Shown piece after piece: positions 1 through 8,688 of a stretch of 39,505 bases of DNA (the stretch's first letter is position 1; every line of letters starts with the position of its first letter). The stretch lies in the NCBI GenBank assembly GCA_029071345.1, contig JAIEAO010000066.1:1-39505 (forward strand). The letters are read 5' to 3'. Below the pieces are notes generated by a model, which had not been told where the DNA came from, did no database searches, and was given only the letters and a program-made list of their open reading frames with translations. This stretch comes from Muribaculaceae bacterium. Its GTDB lineage: Bacteria > Bacteroidota > Bacteroidia > Bacteroidales > Muribaculaceae. The translations under genes were made by a program, and so were the position numbers.

Positions 1-1614
1 CAGTGGGTATGCGACGGCAGCCCCGAATATGAGATGTCGGAAATCGACAAGAAAGATCGAGGTACAGACGTAATCCTCTATCTTGACGACGACAGCAAGG
101 AATTCTTAGAGCAGGCTCGCATCGACACACTGCTTAAGAAATATTGCCGCTTCCTCCCCGTGCCCGTGATTAGCGGTAAGGAGCAGGAATGGAAAGATGG
201 CAAATATGTGGATTCCGACAAAGATAAGGTGATCAATGCCACCGAGCCCCTCTGGACCCGCAAGCCGGCAGACCTTACAGATGAGGATTACCTGAAATTC
301 TATCATGAGTTGCGTCCGGGCGAGGAGGATCCGATGTTCTGGATTCATCTTAACGTGGATTACCCCTTCAACCTCACCGGTATCCTATACTTCCCGAAGA
401 TCAAGAACAACATCGACATTCAGCGCAACCGCATAGACCTCTACTGCAACCAGGTGTTTGTAACCGATCAGGTGGAGGGTGTTGTACCTGAGTTCATGAT
501 GCTCATGCAGGGTGTGATCGATTCACCCGATATACCGCTGAACGTAAGCCGAAGCTATCTGCAGGCCGACCAGCAGGTGAAGAAGATATCGTCTTATATC
601 TCAAAGAAGGTGGCTGAGAAACTCGACAAGATGTTTAAGTCCGACCGCAAGGAATTTGAGAAGAAATGGGATGATATTGAGGTCTTCATCAAATACGGTA
701 TGCTCACCGACGAGAAATTCTACGAATCAGCCAAGAAATTCTTCTTGCTCAAGGATGTAAATGACAACTATTACACTCTCGAAGAATACCGCAAACTCGT
801 TGAGGCTACACAGACCGACAAGGAGGGTATGGTGATCTACCTTTACGCTTCCGACAAGACGGCTCAGTATACCTACATCGCCGGCGCGGAGGAGAAAGGT
901 TACAACGTACTTCTGATGAACGGTCAGCTCGACCAGCACATTATAAGTATGCTTGAAAGCAAGCTCGAGAAAACACGTTTCGTGCGTGTCGACTCCGATA
1001 CTCCCGAGCGACTGATTGCCGGCAAGGATGACAAGAAAGCCGAAATCAGTGCATTGCAGGCAGATATGCTTACCACCATCTTCCGCACTCAGATGCCGGA
1101 GATGAAAGATGTTAACTTCATCGTGGAATACAGTGCCCTTTCGGAGAAAGATGCACCTGCCGTAATCACACAGAACGAGATGATGCGCCGTATGAAAGAT
1201 ATGGCTGCAATGCAACCCGGCATGAACTTCTACGGTCAGATGCCTGATATGTACTCATTGGTTGTCAACACCGAGCAGCCTGCTGTGAAACGTATTCTCG
1301 ACGAGGCCGACAAGAAGATAGGAGCTGAGGTATCGCCGTTGAAGACTGAGATCGAGGCTGAGAACGCCAAGGTTCAGGATCTGCGCAAGAAACTCTCGGA
1401 GAAAGATGCCGACAAAGACGCATTGAACAAAGAGATTTCCGAAGCTGAGGATAAGGTAAGCAAAGACCGCGAGAAAGAGGAAGCAATCATCAAGGCCTTT
1501 GCTTCGGAGGAGCCGGTGGTTAAACAGATAATCGACCTCGCGCTGCTCCAGAGCGGTCTGCTGAAAGGTGAAGCCCTCTCCGCCTTCATCAAGCGCTCCG
1601 TATCGCTTCTCTAA
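1..1614 (+). CDS. htpG: Molecular chaperone HtpG (Hsp90), 5' truncated by the window edge
   Basis: Frame stays open to position 1 (QWVCDGSPEYEM...). Hsp90 middle-domain motifs present: GILYFPK, LYCNQVFVTD, VVPEFMMLMQGVIDSPDIPLNVSRSYLQ. Confidence 0.95.
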   Translation, partial: QWVCDGSPEYEMSEIDKKDRGTDVILYLDDDSKEFLEQARIDTLLKKYCRFLPVPVISGKEQEWKDGKYVDSDKDKVINATEPLWTRKPADLTDEDYLKFYHELRPGEEDPMFWIHLNVDYPFNLTGILYFPKIKNNIDIQRNRIDLYCNQVFVTDQVEGVVPEFMMLMQGVIDSPDIPLNVSRSYLQADQQVKKISSYISKKVAEKLDKMFKSDRKEFEKKWDDIEVFIKYGMLTDEKFYESAKKFFLLKDVNDNYYTLEEYRKLVEATQTDKEGMVIYLYASDKTAQYTYIAGAEEKGYNVLLMNGQLDQHIISMLESKLEKTRFVRVDSDTPERLIAGKDDKKAEISALQADMLTTIFRTQMPEMKDVNFIVEYSALSEKDAPAVITQNEMMRRMKDMAAMQPGMNFYGQMPDMYSLVVNTEQPAVKRILDEADKKIGAEVSPLKTEIEAENAKVQDLRKKLSEKDADKDALNKEISEAEDKVSKDREKEEAIIKAFASEEPVVKQIIDLALLQSGLLKGEALSAFIKRSVSLL

Positions 1615-1649
1615 GCGATAAGTGAGAAGAAAGAAGTGATAAGAAAGAG

Positions 1650-1695
1650 CGTATCCAATTCCGAGATTATTCGGATTCGGGTACGTTCTTTTTTA
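1650..1695 (+). terminator. Probable intrinsic terminator of htpG
   Basis: Imperfect stem CGTATCCAATTCCGA / TCGGATTCGGGTACG followed by TTCTTTTTTATTT. Confidence 0.6.
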
Positions 1696-1749
1696 TTTGC
1701 GGTATTGGGTAGAAATGATTAACTTTGAGATGATTTAAAATTGGTGATT

Positions 1750-2226
1750 ATGAAATCGAAAGTAAAATATAGCACTCTTTCGTGGGTGTTGACATTGGCT
1801 ATTGCCGTGGGTTTGATTGTCGGATTGATTGCATCTTGGGGTGAACCGGAAGCTTTTTACCCGATATTAGCAATAGTGCTCTTACTATTAATTCCCTCTC
1901 TTTTCTTTGCTCCGGTGTCTCTATCTGCCGATAACGACGCGATTCATATTCACAGTCCTTTTAAAATACATTCAATTCCGATGAAAGAAGTGGTGAATGT
2001 TGAGAGATACAGACCGTTGCCGGGCACAATTCGCACCTGTGCTTCGGGAGGTTTCATGGGTTATTGGGGAACGTTCCGCGACAGTGTGTCGAAAAACTAT
2101 ACGGGCTTTTGGGGCGATAAGGATGACTGCTTCATGATCACCCTCACCGACGGCAAGAAATACCTGTTAGGATGCAAAAATCCTGATGCCATGCTCACCC
2201 ACATCCGCTCCCAAATCACCCACTAA
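1750..2226 (+). CDS. Bacterial PH-domain-like membrane protein
   Basis: ORF with two N-terminal TM segments, then a PH-like segment (SLSADNDAIHIHSPFKIHSIPMKEVVNVERY ... FMITLTDGKKYLLGCKNPD). The ORF track begins at a TTG at 1741; the ATG is at 1750. Confidence 0.55.
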   Translation: MKSKVKYSTLSWVLTLAIAVGLIVGLIASWGEPEAFYPILAIVLLLLIPSLFFAPVSLSADNDAIHIHSPFKIHSIPMKEVVNVERYRPLPGTIRTCASGGFMGYWGTFRDSVSKNYTGFWGDKDDCFMITLTDGKKYLLGCKNPDAMLTHIRSQITH

Positions 2227-2265
2227 TCTCGCATTGATGTCATGCTGTCTACATTTGCGAGACGG

Positions 2266-3507
2266 TTATTCGTAGCGCATGGTTTCGGCGGGGGAGATCT
2301 TGGCTGCGAACCAGGATGGGAGGATCAGGCATAGGTAGATGATAATTAAGGTTACGATGTTGAGCGTCACGATTGCGGGCCATGAGAGCTCTACCGGTAC
2401 GAAGTCGATGTAGTAGGCATCGGCGTCGAGGGGGATGAGGTGCCAGCGGTCTTGTGCCCAGAGACCGACGAGGGCGAGGGCGTTACCGATCAGTAGTCCT
2501 AAAACGGCGATGCGCATGGCCATGAAGATAAACACGTGTCTCACACCTTTCACGGTGGCACCGAGTGAACGTACAAGCCCGATGAAATTCTTTTTGTCAA
2601 GTATAATTATAAGCATCCCGGAAATCAGCGTCACGGCCGCGACTATGGTCATAAGCGTTAGGATTACGACAACGTTGGTGTCGAGCAACTGGAGCCATCG
2701 GAAATAGCTTGCTCCCTTGTTGGTCGCGGTGTCTACTCGGTAATAGCGGTAAAGCAAACCGGAGGCAAGGGCCTCGTTGAAGGTGTCGGTAAGATCGTAT
2801 GCCATCTCGTCAAGACGCTCGAAGTCTGTAATGTTGATAGACACGGTAGTGCCCTGTGTGCCGCTCAGTCCGGCAAGCGACTGAATCAGGGGGAGGGCAC
2901 CGTAGATCAAAACGTCATCGTATGTGTCGAAATGGGAATTGAAGATACCTGCGATTTCAAGACGGCGCACACGGATTCCGTCGCTGATGAAATAGGTGTC
3001 GATCTTGTCACCCGTTTTCAGGTTAAGTTGGTCGGCTGCTTTTTGCGATATTATTATTTTTTCATTGTTACCCTCTTTTGTGAAATCGGGGAGTTTGCCG
3101 GCGGTGAGGTTAGATTTAAGGAATTTCCGGGTAGCTTCACCTTCCGTGCTTTTAAGGTACACCCCTTTGAAGTTGTCGGAGGTCTTCAGGATTGCCGGCA
3201 TCGAGGCTTCGAGAGAATAGTCTGATATATAATCTTTGGAGTCGAGAATCGATTTGAGCGTCGGGGTGAGGGTTACGAGGTTGTCGTCATCCTGATTTAC
3301 CGGGATGGCATAAAGAGAGATGTGGGAGTTGAACCCTACGACTTTATCACGGATCTCACGCTTGAATCCTAAGATTATGGCGATGGCAGCAAGCATCACC
3401 GCTACCGAGAGGGCAACGGCGGTCACGGCCACGCGGATGGCCGGAGAACTTTTGCGTCCTTCGGAAGCCAATGAAAGTTTACGGGCCAGAAAAAAAGAAT
3501 AGCTCAT
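2266..3507 (-). CDS. ABC transporter permease, FtsX/LolC-LolE (MacB-like) family
   Basis: N-terminal TM, periplasmic MacB_PCD-like region, C-terminal FtsX domain (TLMTIVAAVTLISGMLIIILDKKNFIGLVRSLGAT). Confidence 0.85.
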   Translation of the reverse strand: MSYSFFLARKLSLASEGRKSSPAIRVAVTAVALSVAVMLAAIAIILGFKREIRDKVVGFNSHISLYAIPVNQDDDNLVTLTPTLKSILDSKDYISDYSLEASMPAILKTSDNFKGVYLKSTEGEATRKFLKSNLTAGKLPDFTKEGNNEKIIISQKAADQLNLKTGDKIDTYFISDGIRVRRLEIAGIFNSHFDTYDDVLIYGALPLIQSLAGLSGTQGTTVSINITDFERLDEMAYDLTDTFNEALASGLLYRYYRVDTATNKGASYFRWLQLLDTNVVVILTLMTIVAAVTLISGMLIIILDKKNFIGLVRSLGATVKGVRHVFIFMAMRIAVLGLLIGNALALVGLWAQDRWHLIPLDADAYYIDFVPVELSWPAIVTLNIVTLIIIYLCLILPSWFAAKISPAETMRYE

Positions 3508-3532
3508 TTATTATAAAGTATTATTCCACGTG

Positions 3533-4333
3533 CTAAAGCACATGGCAGAGTTCCCAGAAGGCAACGGCGGAGGCGGCAGCGACGTTAAGTGAGTCGACTC
3601 CGTGTGCCATAGGAATTTTCACTACATAGTCGGCTTCGTCAATTATCCGGGTGGGTAGACCCTCACCTTCCGTACCCATGATTATGGCTAATTTTGGGGT
3701 CGACTTTAATTGCGGAGAGTCGAGGTTGATGGAATTGTTACGCAAAGCCATCGCCACGGTCTTGAATCCTGATTGCTGCAATGTCTTTTCGGGATTGGCA
3801 CATTTCGCCCAGGGTACGAGAAAGACAGAACCCATCGAAACGCGGACTGCCCGACGGTTGAGAGGATCGCAGCAATCGTTTGAGAGAATAACAGCGTCAA
3901 CGCCGAGAGCAGCAGCCGATCGGAAGATTGCCCCGATATTGGTGGTGTCGCAAACGCCTTCGAGTATTACTACCCTTCTTGCGTCTTTGCATATCGCCTG
4001 AATATCAGAAGGGGCGGGTCGACGGAATGCACACAGCACGCCGCGGGTGAGTGTGTAGCCGGTGAGGGCAGACAAGACTTCGCGTTCTCCGGTATAGACC
4101 GGCATCTCGGGGAAGCGGGCTATGATGTCGCGAGCATCCCCGTCGATATGTCTGCGCTCGCATAGCAATGAAAGGGGTTGATAGCCTGCATCGATCGCTA
4201 CCTTTATCACCTTCGGACTCTCGGCAATGAAAATTCCATTATCCGGATCGAGGTCGTTGCGTAGTTGTGCCTCGGTCAAAGAGGCATAGACCGCTAATTC
4301 GGGTGTTGAAATATCTGTAATCTCTCGAATCAT
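3533..4333 (-). CDS. TrmH/SpoU family RNA 2'-O-methyltransferase
   Basis: SpoU motifs: NIGAIFRSAAALGVDAVIL, IIMGTEGEGLP, VKIPMAHGVDSLNVAAASAVAFWE. Confidence 0.9.
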   Translation of the reverse strand: MIREITDISTPELAVYASLTEAQLRNDLDPDNGIFIAESPKVIKVAIDAGYQPLSLLCERRHIDGDARDIIARFPEMPVYTGEREVLSALTGYTLTRGVLCAFRRPAPSDIQAICKDARRVVILEGVCDTTNIGAIFRSAAALGVDAVILSNDCCDPLNRRAVRVSMGSVFLVPWAKCANPEKTLQQSGFKTVAMALRNNSINLDSPQLKSTPKLAIIMGTEGEGLPTRIIDEADYVVKIPMAHGVDSLNVAAASAVAFWELCHVL

Positions 4334-4342
4334 ACCTATTTA

Positions 4343-5515
4343 TTAGAACACGAATTGCAGGCGAGCCTGGATGATGTTCACACCGCGAGGTTCGCTGACA
4401 GCCGAATTGCGCACGTTAGTATAAGAATAGCGTAGGCGGGCTGCCATATATTTATTGATATAATAATTGAGCGAAGCGCTCCAGTCGTTAGAGATTCCGC
4501 CGTCAATGCCGACCTTGCGGCTGTCGGCGTTTGTATAATCATATCCCAAAACGAGTTCAAGCGTGCGCGGAGAGGGGAGAGCCAATGCTCCCTCGGCGTT
4601 GGAATAGCTATAGTTATCATCTCCAAGCAGCAGGCATCGCAACATTCCGTAAGCTCCCAACGCATTGTATGACGGCAATTCCTTATGGCGTGTGACGGTC
4701 ATATAATAGAACTGCGATTCAAGGGCGAAGCAACCTTTGGAGAGCACGAGCTCCGGCGAGAATTTCCAGTCGCCCACAGCATCGACGATATGGGCCGACA
4801 GCATCGGCACTTTGCTTACGGTCGTGGGGAAGAAGCAGGAATATGTGCGGTAACCCTCGGAAAGCTCCTCGTCGCCGGCATCATTGATGAGCTGAGTGTG
4901 CGAGGCGGTCTCGTAAGAGGCGGAGAAACCGACTTGTACCGTACCCTGTTCTCCGGTGACGGGATGCCAGACCCCACGCAGCGAACCTCCGACGCTTACG
5001 CGCCCCTGTTGCGTGGAAGTCAGCGTAAGTGACCGGCCACCCACGAATGCCGAGCCGCTTAGGAAGTAATCGGAGTTGAAGCGGGTGTAGCCCACACCGA
5101 TCTTTCGGGTCATGGTGCGGAAGAAGGATTCCGAATTCTGCGGGAGCATATCCGGCTTGTGCGATGCCGAGCCACCGCCGCGGATTCCGAACTGCGGTAT
5201 AAAATAACCGATGCGCAAGTGATCGTCGGAGGTGAATTTTCGTTGGATATATACATCCTTCATCCCGATTACGCCGTAAGAATATCCGATTTCAATTCGT
5301 GCCATCCAATTTTGGTATTGGGCGAGCACTCCGGCACGGATTTCAGGTAAAGACGCACCGTCGTTGAAACCATCCTTATCGGGAGCGTAGATAGCGCCGT
5401 CGACATGAATCCGACCGATTGGGGCAAGTGAGATACGGTCTTGAGCGGAGACCGCCGATGCAGAAAATATAAGCGTAGAGAGAAGAGCCGATTGGAATAT
5501 TGTCGTTTTTCTCAT
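4343..5515 (-). CDS. Outer-membrane porin, OprO/OprP (phosphate-selective porin)-like
   Basis: Signal peptide ending ASAVSAQ; repeated amphipathic beta-strands; IEIGYSYGVIGMKDVYIQRKF / LRIGYFIPQFG pattern; C-terminal aromatic (LQFVF). Confidence 0.6.
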   Translation of the reverse strand: MRKTTIFQSALLSTLIFSASAVSAQDRISLAPIGRIHVDGAIYAPDKDGFNDGASLPEIRAGVLAQYQNWMARIEIGYSYGVIGMKDVYIQRKFTSDDHLRIGYFIPQFGIRGGGSASHKPDMLPQNSESFFRTMTRKIGVGYTRFNSDYFLSGSAFVGGRSLTLTSTQQGRVSVGGSLRGVWHPVTGEQGTVQVGFSASYETASHTQLINDAGDEELSEGYRTYSCFFPTTVSKVPMLSAHIVDAVGDWKFSPELVLSKGCFALESQFYYMTVTRHKELPSYNALGAYGMLRCLLLGDDNYSYSNAEGALALPSPRTLELVLGYDYTNADSRKVGIDGGISNDWSASLNYYINKYMAARLRYSYTNVRNSAVSEPRGVNIIQARLQFVF

Positions 5516-5597
5516 TTTTTATCAAATTTACTCGTATTATTGTGCGACAAAGTTAGTAAAAAATTTGGAGGTAAATTTTACAAATTGTAAATTTGCA

Positions 5598-5625
5598 TCA
5601 TGGCGGAATAAAAATTGCGCCATGA
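5598..5625 (+). promoter_or_regulatory. Hairpin in the gcvT leader
   Basis: TCATGGCG-N12-CGCCATGA, perfect 8-bp stem, 26 bp before the gcvT ATG. Confidence 0.45.
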
Positions 5626-5651
5626 AATAATTAAATCTAACCTTCATATAC

Positions 5652-6746
5652 ATGGAAGATCAAATTCAGAAAACGTGTCTTCACGACCGTCATGTAGCCC
5701 TCGGGGCTTTGATGTCGCCTTTCGCAGGCTTTGATATGCCTATACAGTATGCGGGAATCACCGAAGAGCATAATGCCGTGCGTCAGCATGTCGGTGTATT
5801 CGACGTAAGCCATATGGGCGAAGTGAGAGTAACCGGCCCTGATGCCTGCAAATTCGTAAATCATATTTTTGTCAACGACGTTACCGGCGCTCCCGACGGC
5901 CAGATTTTTTACGGCATGATGTGCTATGAGAACGGTGGCACGGTCGATGATCTTCTTGTGTATAAGGTGAACGATGAGGAATATTTCCTCGTCATCAATG
6001 CCTCCAACATCGAGAAAGATGTAAAATGGATTCTCTCGAACGCCGAAGGATTCAATGTCAAGATCGAAGATCAGAGCGAATATTACGGCGAAGTGGCAGT
6101 GCAAGGTCCTGAAGCCGAAGCTGCCGTAGAAAAGCTGCTTGGCCTTGACGTTAAGGATATCGCTTTCTATAACTTCAAGACATTCGACGTTGACGGTGAA
6201 GAAATAATCGTGAGCCGTACAGGTTACACCGGTGAGGACGGCTTCGAAATCTACGGAAGTCATGATTTCACCCGCAAGGTCTGGGACAAACTGATGGATG
6301 GCGGAGTGCAGCCGTGTGGTCTCGGTTGCCGCGATACGCTCCGTTTCGAGGTAGGTCTTCCCCTTTATGGCGACGAACTCGCAGCCGACATCACTCCCAT
6401 TGAGGCAAGTCTTAGTATGTTTGTCAAACTCGATAAGCCTGAATTTATCGGAAAAGAGGCTTTGGCGAAACAGAAAGCGGAGGGAGTTACACGCCGCATC
6501 GTAGGTCTCGAACTTGAGGGCAATGCAATTCCCCGTCACGGTTATCCCGTAGAGATTAATGGCGAGCAGATAGGCGAAATCACGACCGGTTATCGTTCGA
6601 TTTCGACAGGTAAGAGTGTGGCAATGGCAATGATCAACAAGCCTTACGACAAACTCGGCACTGAGGTTGAGGTGCGCATCCGTAAGAAGACTTTCCCCGC
6701 CAAGGTGGTTAAAAAACGCTTTTACGATAAGAACTACAAGAAATAG
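5652..6746 (+). CDS. gcvT: Aminomethyltransferase (glycine cleavage T protein)
   Basis: GcvT motifs: FDVSHMGEVRVTGPDA, SRTGYTGEDGFEIY, CGLGCRDTLRFEVGLPLYG. Confidence 0.97.
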   Translation: MEDQIQKTCLHDRHVALGALMSPFAGFDMPIQYAGITEEHNAVRQHVGVFDVSHMGEVRVTGPDACKFVNHIFVNDVTGAPDGQIFYGMMCYENGGTVDDLLVYKVNDEEYFLVINASNIEKDVKWILSNAEGFNVKIEDQSEYYGEVAVQGPEAEAAVEKLLGLDVKDIAFYNFKTFDVDGEEIIVSRTGYTGEDGFEIYGSHDFTRKVWDKLMDGGVQPCGLGCRDTLRFEVGLPLYGDELAADITPIEASLSMFVKLDKPEFIGKEALAKQKAEGVTRRIVGLELEGNAIPRHGYPVEINGEQIGEITTGYRSISTGKSVAMAMINKPYDKLGTEVEVRIRKKTFPAKVVKKRFYDKNYKK

Positions 6747-6757
6747 CGGAGCTATTT
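6741..6757 (+). terminator. GGA-triloop hairpin at the gcvT stop codon, with T tract
   Basis: AAATAGC-GGA-GCTATTT followed by TTT; contains the gcvT TAG stop. Confidence 0.55.
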
Positions 6758-6763
6758 TTTGTA

Positions 6764-6794
6764 AGTATGAAGTATAAAGTATAAAGTATGAAGT
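6764..6794 (+). repeat. Heptameric tandem repeat array
   Basis: AGTATGA AGTATAA AGTATAA AGTATGA AGT, strict 7-bp period. Confidence 0.85.
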
Positions 6795-6892
6795 CGCGGA
6801 GCGACGAGATTGTGGTTAACCCCACATGATGGAGCGAAGCGACTGAGTGTGGGGAAGGGGAAAATCTCAAAAAAATAGAGTGCCGGAGGCAC
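6793..6892 (+). repeat. Interspersed inverted-repeat element bounded by GGA-loop hairpins (copy 1)
   Basis: GTCGC-GGA-GCGAC, then GAGATT...CCCCACA / TGTGGGG...AATCTC, then GTGCC-GGA-GGCAC. Homologous to 21435-21521. Confidence 0.7.
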
Positions 6893-6904
6893 GATATTAT
6901 GAAT

Positions 6905-6932
6905 CTGCGGACGCGATATATCGCGTCCCTAC
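6905..6932 (-). repeat. GTAG-headed REP-like palindrome (copy 1)
   Basis: Minus strand reads GTAGGGACGCGATATATCGCGTCCGCAG; 8-bp perfect stem GGACGCGA/TCGCGTCC. Confidence 0.8.
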
Positions 6933-6966
6933 TGAAAACTGAAAACCAATAACTGAAAACTAAAAT
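6932..6966 (+). repeat. Heptameric tandem repeat array in the gcvH leader
   Basis: CTGAAAA CTGAAAA CCAATAA CTGAAAA CTAAAAT; directly abuts the REP and ends 11 bp before the gcvH ATG. Confidence 0.85.
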
Positions 6967-6977
6967 AAATAGAATAT

Positions 6978-7361
6978 ATGAGCAAAGTAATTGAAAGTCT
7001 GCTTTATGCAGATTCACACGAGTGGGTAAAAGTAGAGGGCGAGATCGCCACAATCGGAATCAGCGACTATGCACAGCATGCGCTAGGCGATATCGTTTAT
7101 GTCGATATGCCCGAGGTTGGTGATGAAGTTACTGCAGGCGAAGATTTCGGCGCAGTTGAGTCTGTAAAAGCAGCCAGCGACCTTTATAGCCCGGTGTCGG
7201 GTGAGGTTGTCGAGATCAACGAAGAGCTCGAAGATACTCCCGAATCGATCAATGCAGACGCTTACGGCGCATGGATCATGAAGGTTAAAATGTCTGATCC
7301 TTCGGAACTTGAGAAGCTTTTGAACGCTGAGGCTTACGCTAAACTTTGTGAAAATGAGTAA
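6978..7361 (+). CDS. gcvH: Glycine cleavage system H protein
   Basis: Lipoyl domain motifs: DIVYVDMPEVGDEV, FGAVESVKAASDLYSPVSGEVVEIN. Confidence 0.97.
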   Translation: MSKVIESLLYADSHEWVKVEGEIATIGISDYAQHALGDIVYVDMPEVGDEVTAGEDFGAVESVKAASDLYSPVSGEVVEINEELEDTPESINADAYGAWIMKVKMSDPSELEKLLNAEAYAKLCENE

Positions 7362-8676
7362 TCGTTATATCCCTCATACCGAAGAGGATATCAAGGTAAT
7401 GCTGGATCGCATCGGCGTAGAGAGTGTCGACGATCTCTACTGCGATGTCCCTTCGGAGGTAATATTCAAGGGTGAATATGACATTCCCGAGGGTATGTCG
7501 GAGCCGGAGTTGCGCCGTCATTTCCGCGAGCTTGCCGAGAAGAACCGCAACCTGAAGGTATATGCCGGTGGAGGCGTCTATGACCATTATTCACCTTCAG
7601 TGATATCTCATCTCCTGCAGCGCAGCGAGTTTTACACTGCCTACACTCCCTATCAGCCCGAGATTTCGCAGGGTACCCTTCAGTACATCTTCGAATATCA
7701 GAGCATGATCAGCGAACTCACCGGCATGGAGGCTACCAATGCATCTATGTACGACGGCGCCACTGCTGCTGCTGAAGTGATGTTCATGATGGTGGCTTCG
7801 GCACGCAAGAAAAACCGCGTGCTTGTATCTGCAACCATGCTTCCGCAGGTGGTGGCGGTAATCAAGACCTACGCAAAATTCCACGGTGTAGACCTGACTG
7901 TCATCCCCGAGAAGGAAGGCGTTACTGACCTTGCAACCATGGGCGAGGCTCTTGCCGGTGGTGATGTGGCCGGTGTGATTCTTCCCTGTCCGAACCGTTA
8001 CGGTATCGTTGAGGATTTCACAGGTGTGGCCGACACTATCCATGCTGCCAAAGCCCTAATGGCAGTTTATGCAGATCCCTCTGCGTTGGCAGTGCTCCGC
8101 ACTCCGGCAGAGTGGGGTGCCGATATCGCTTGCGGCGACGGTCAGACACTCGGTATGCCGATGCAGTTCGGTGGTCCGTATCTCGGATTCATCTCCTGCA
8201 CCACGGCTCTTCTCCGCAAGATGCCGGGTCGCGTGGTGGGTGCCACTAAGGATGCTTCCGGCAAACGCTGCTTCGTTCTTACCCTTCAGGCACGCGAACA
8301 GCATATCCGCCGTGAGAAAGCTACAAGTAACATCTGCTCCAACCAGAGCCTGATGGCGCTTTATGCTACAATCTATCTCTCGCTGATGGGTCGCAAAGGT
8401 CTTGTAGAGGTTAACAAACTGTCGGCCGACGGTGCGCATTATCTCTATAACAAACTGATTGAGACAGGTAAGTTCGAGGATGCGTTCGGTAAACCGTTCC
8501 TTAAAGAGTTCACGCTTAAGACTTCTCTCGACGTGAAGGAGCTTAACAAGAAACTTCTCGAAAAGGGAATCATGGGTCCGATCGATCTCGGCAACGGGTT
8601 GGTTGAGTTCGCCGTTACGGAAAACCGTACACGCGAGGATATCGATGAATTGGTTAACATAATCCGGGAGGCCTGA
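7354..8676 (+). CDS. gcvPA: Glycine dehydrogenase (decarboxylating) subunit 1
   Basis: N-terminal half of GcvP: RYIPHTEEDIKVML, GGGVYDHYSPSVI, YTPYQPEISQGTLQYIFEYQSMI. Starts within the last codons of gcvH (8-bp overlap ATGAGTAA). Confidence 0.96.
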   Translation: MSNRYIPHTEEDIKVMLDRIGVESVDDLYCDVPSEVIFKGEYDIPEGMSEPELRRHFRELAEKNRNLKVYAGGGVYDHYSPSVISHLLQRSEFYTAYTPYQPEISQGTLQYIFEYQSMISELTGMEATNASMYDGATAAAEVMFMMVASARKKNRVLVSATMLPQVVAVIKTYAKFHGVDLTVIPEKEGVTDLATMGEALAGGDVAGVILPCPNRYGIVEDFTGVADTIHAAKALMAVYADPSALAVLRTPAEWGADIACGDGQTLGMPMQFGGPYLGFISCTTALLRKMPGRVVGATKDASGKRCFVLTLQAREQHIRREKATSNICSNQSLMALYATIYLSLMGRKGLVEVNKLSADGAHYLYNKLIETGKFEDAFGKPFLKEFTLKTSLDVKELNKKLLEKGIMGPIDLGNGLVEFAVTENRTREDIDELVNIIREA

Positions 8677-8688
8677 TAGGAATAAGAT

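Noticed and set aside
5548-5584. Promoter for the porin gene (TAACTTTG with upstream TTTG)
   Set aside because: The -7-like box is good but the nearest -33-like TTTG is about 25 nt away, outside the usual spacing; not strong enough to list.
5520-5651. Possible glycine riboswitch upstream of gcvT
   Set aside because: Only a single 8-bp hairpin is visible; the leader is short and lacks tandem aptamer-like structure.
5637-6539. 300-aa minus-strand ORF antisense to gcvT
   Set aside because: Lies entirely opposite a clear GcvT coding frame and shows no recognisable motifs; a codon-bias shadow ORF.
6741-6892. CsrA/RsmA binding hairpins (GGA in loop)
   Set aside because: Loops GAA and GTA occur in the same family and the ANGGA context is lacking; CsrA is also generally not expected in Bacteroidales.
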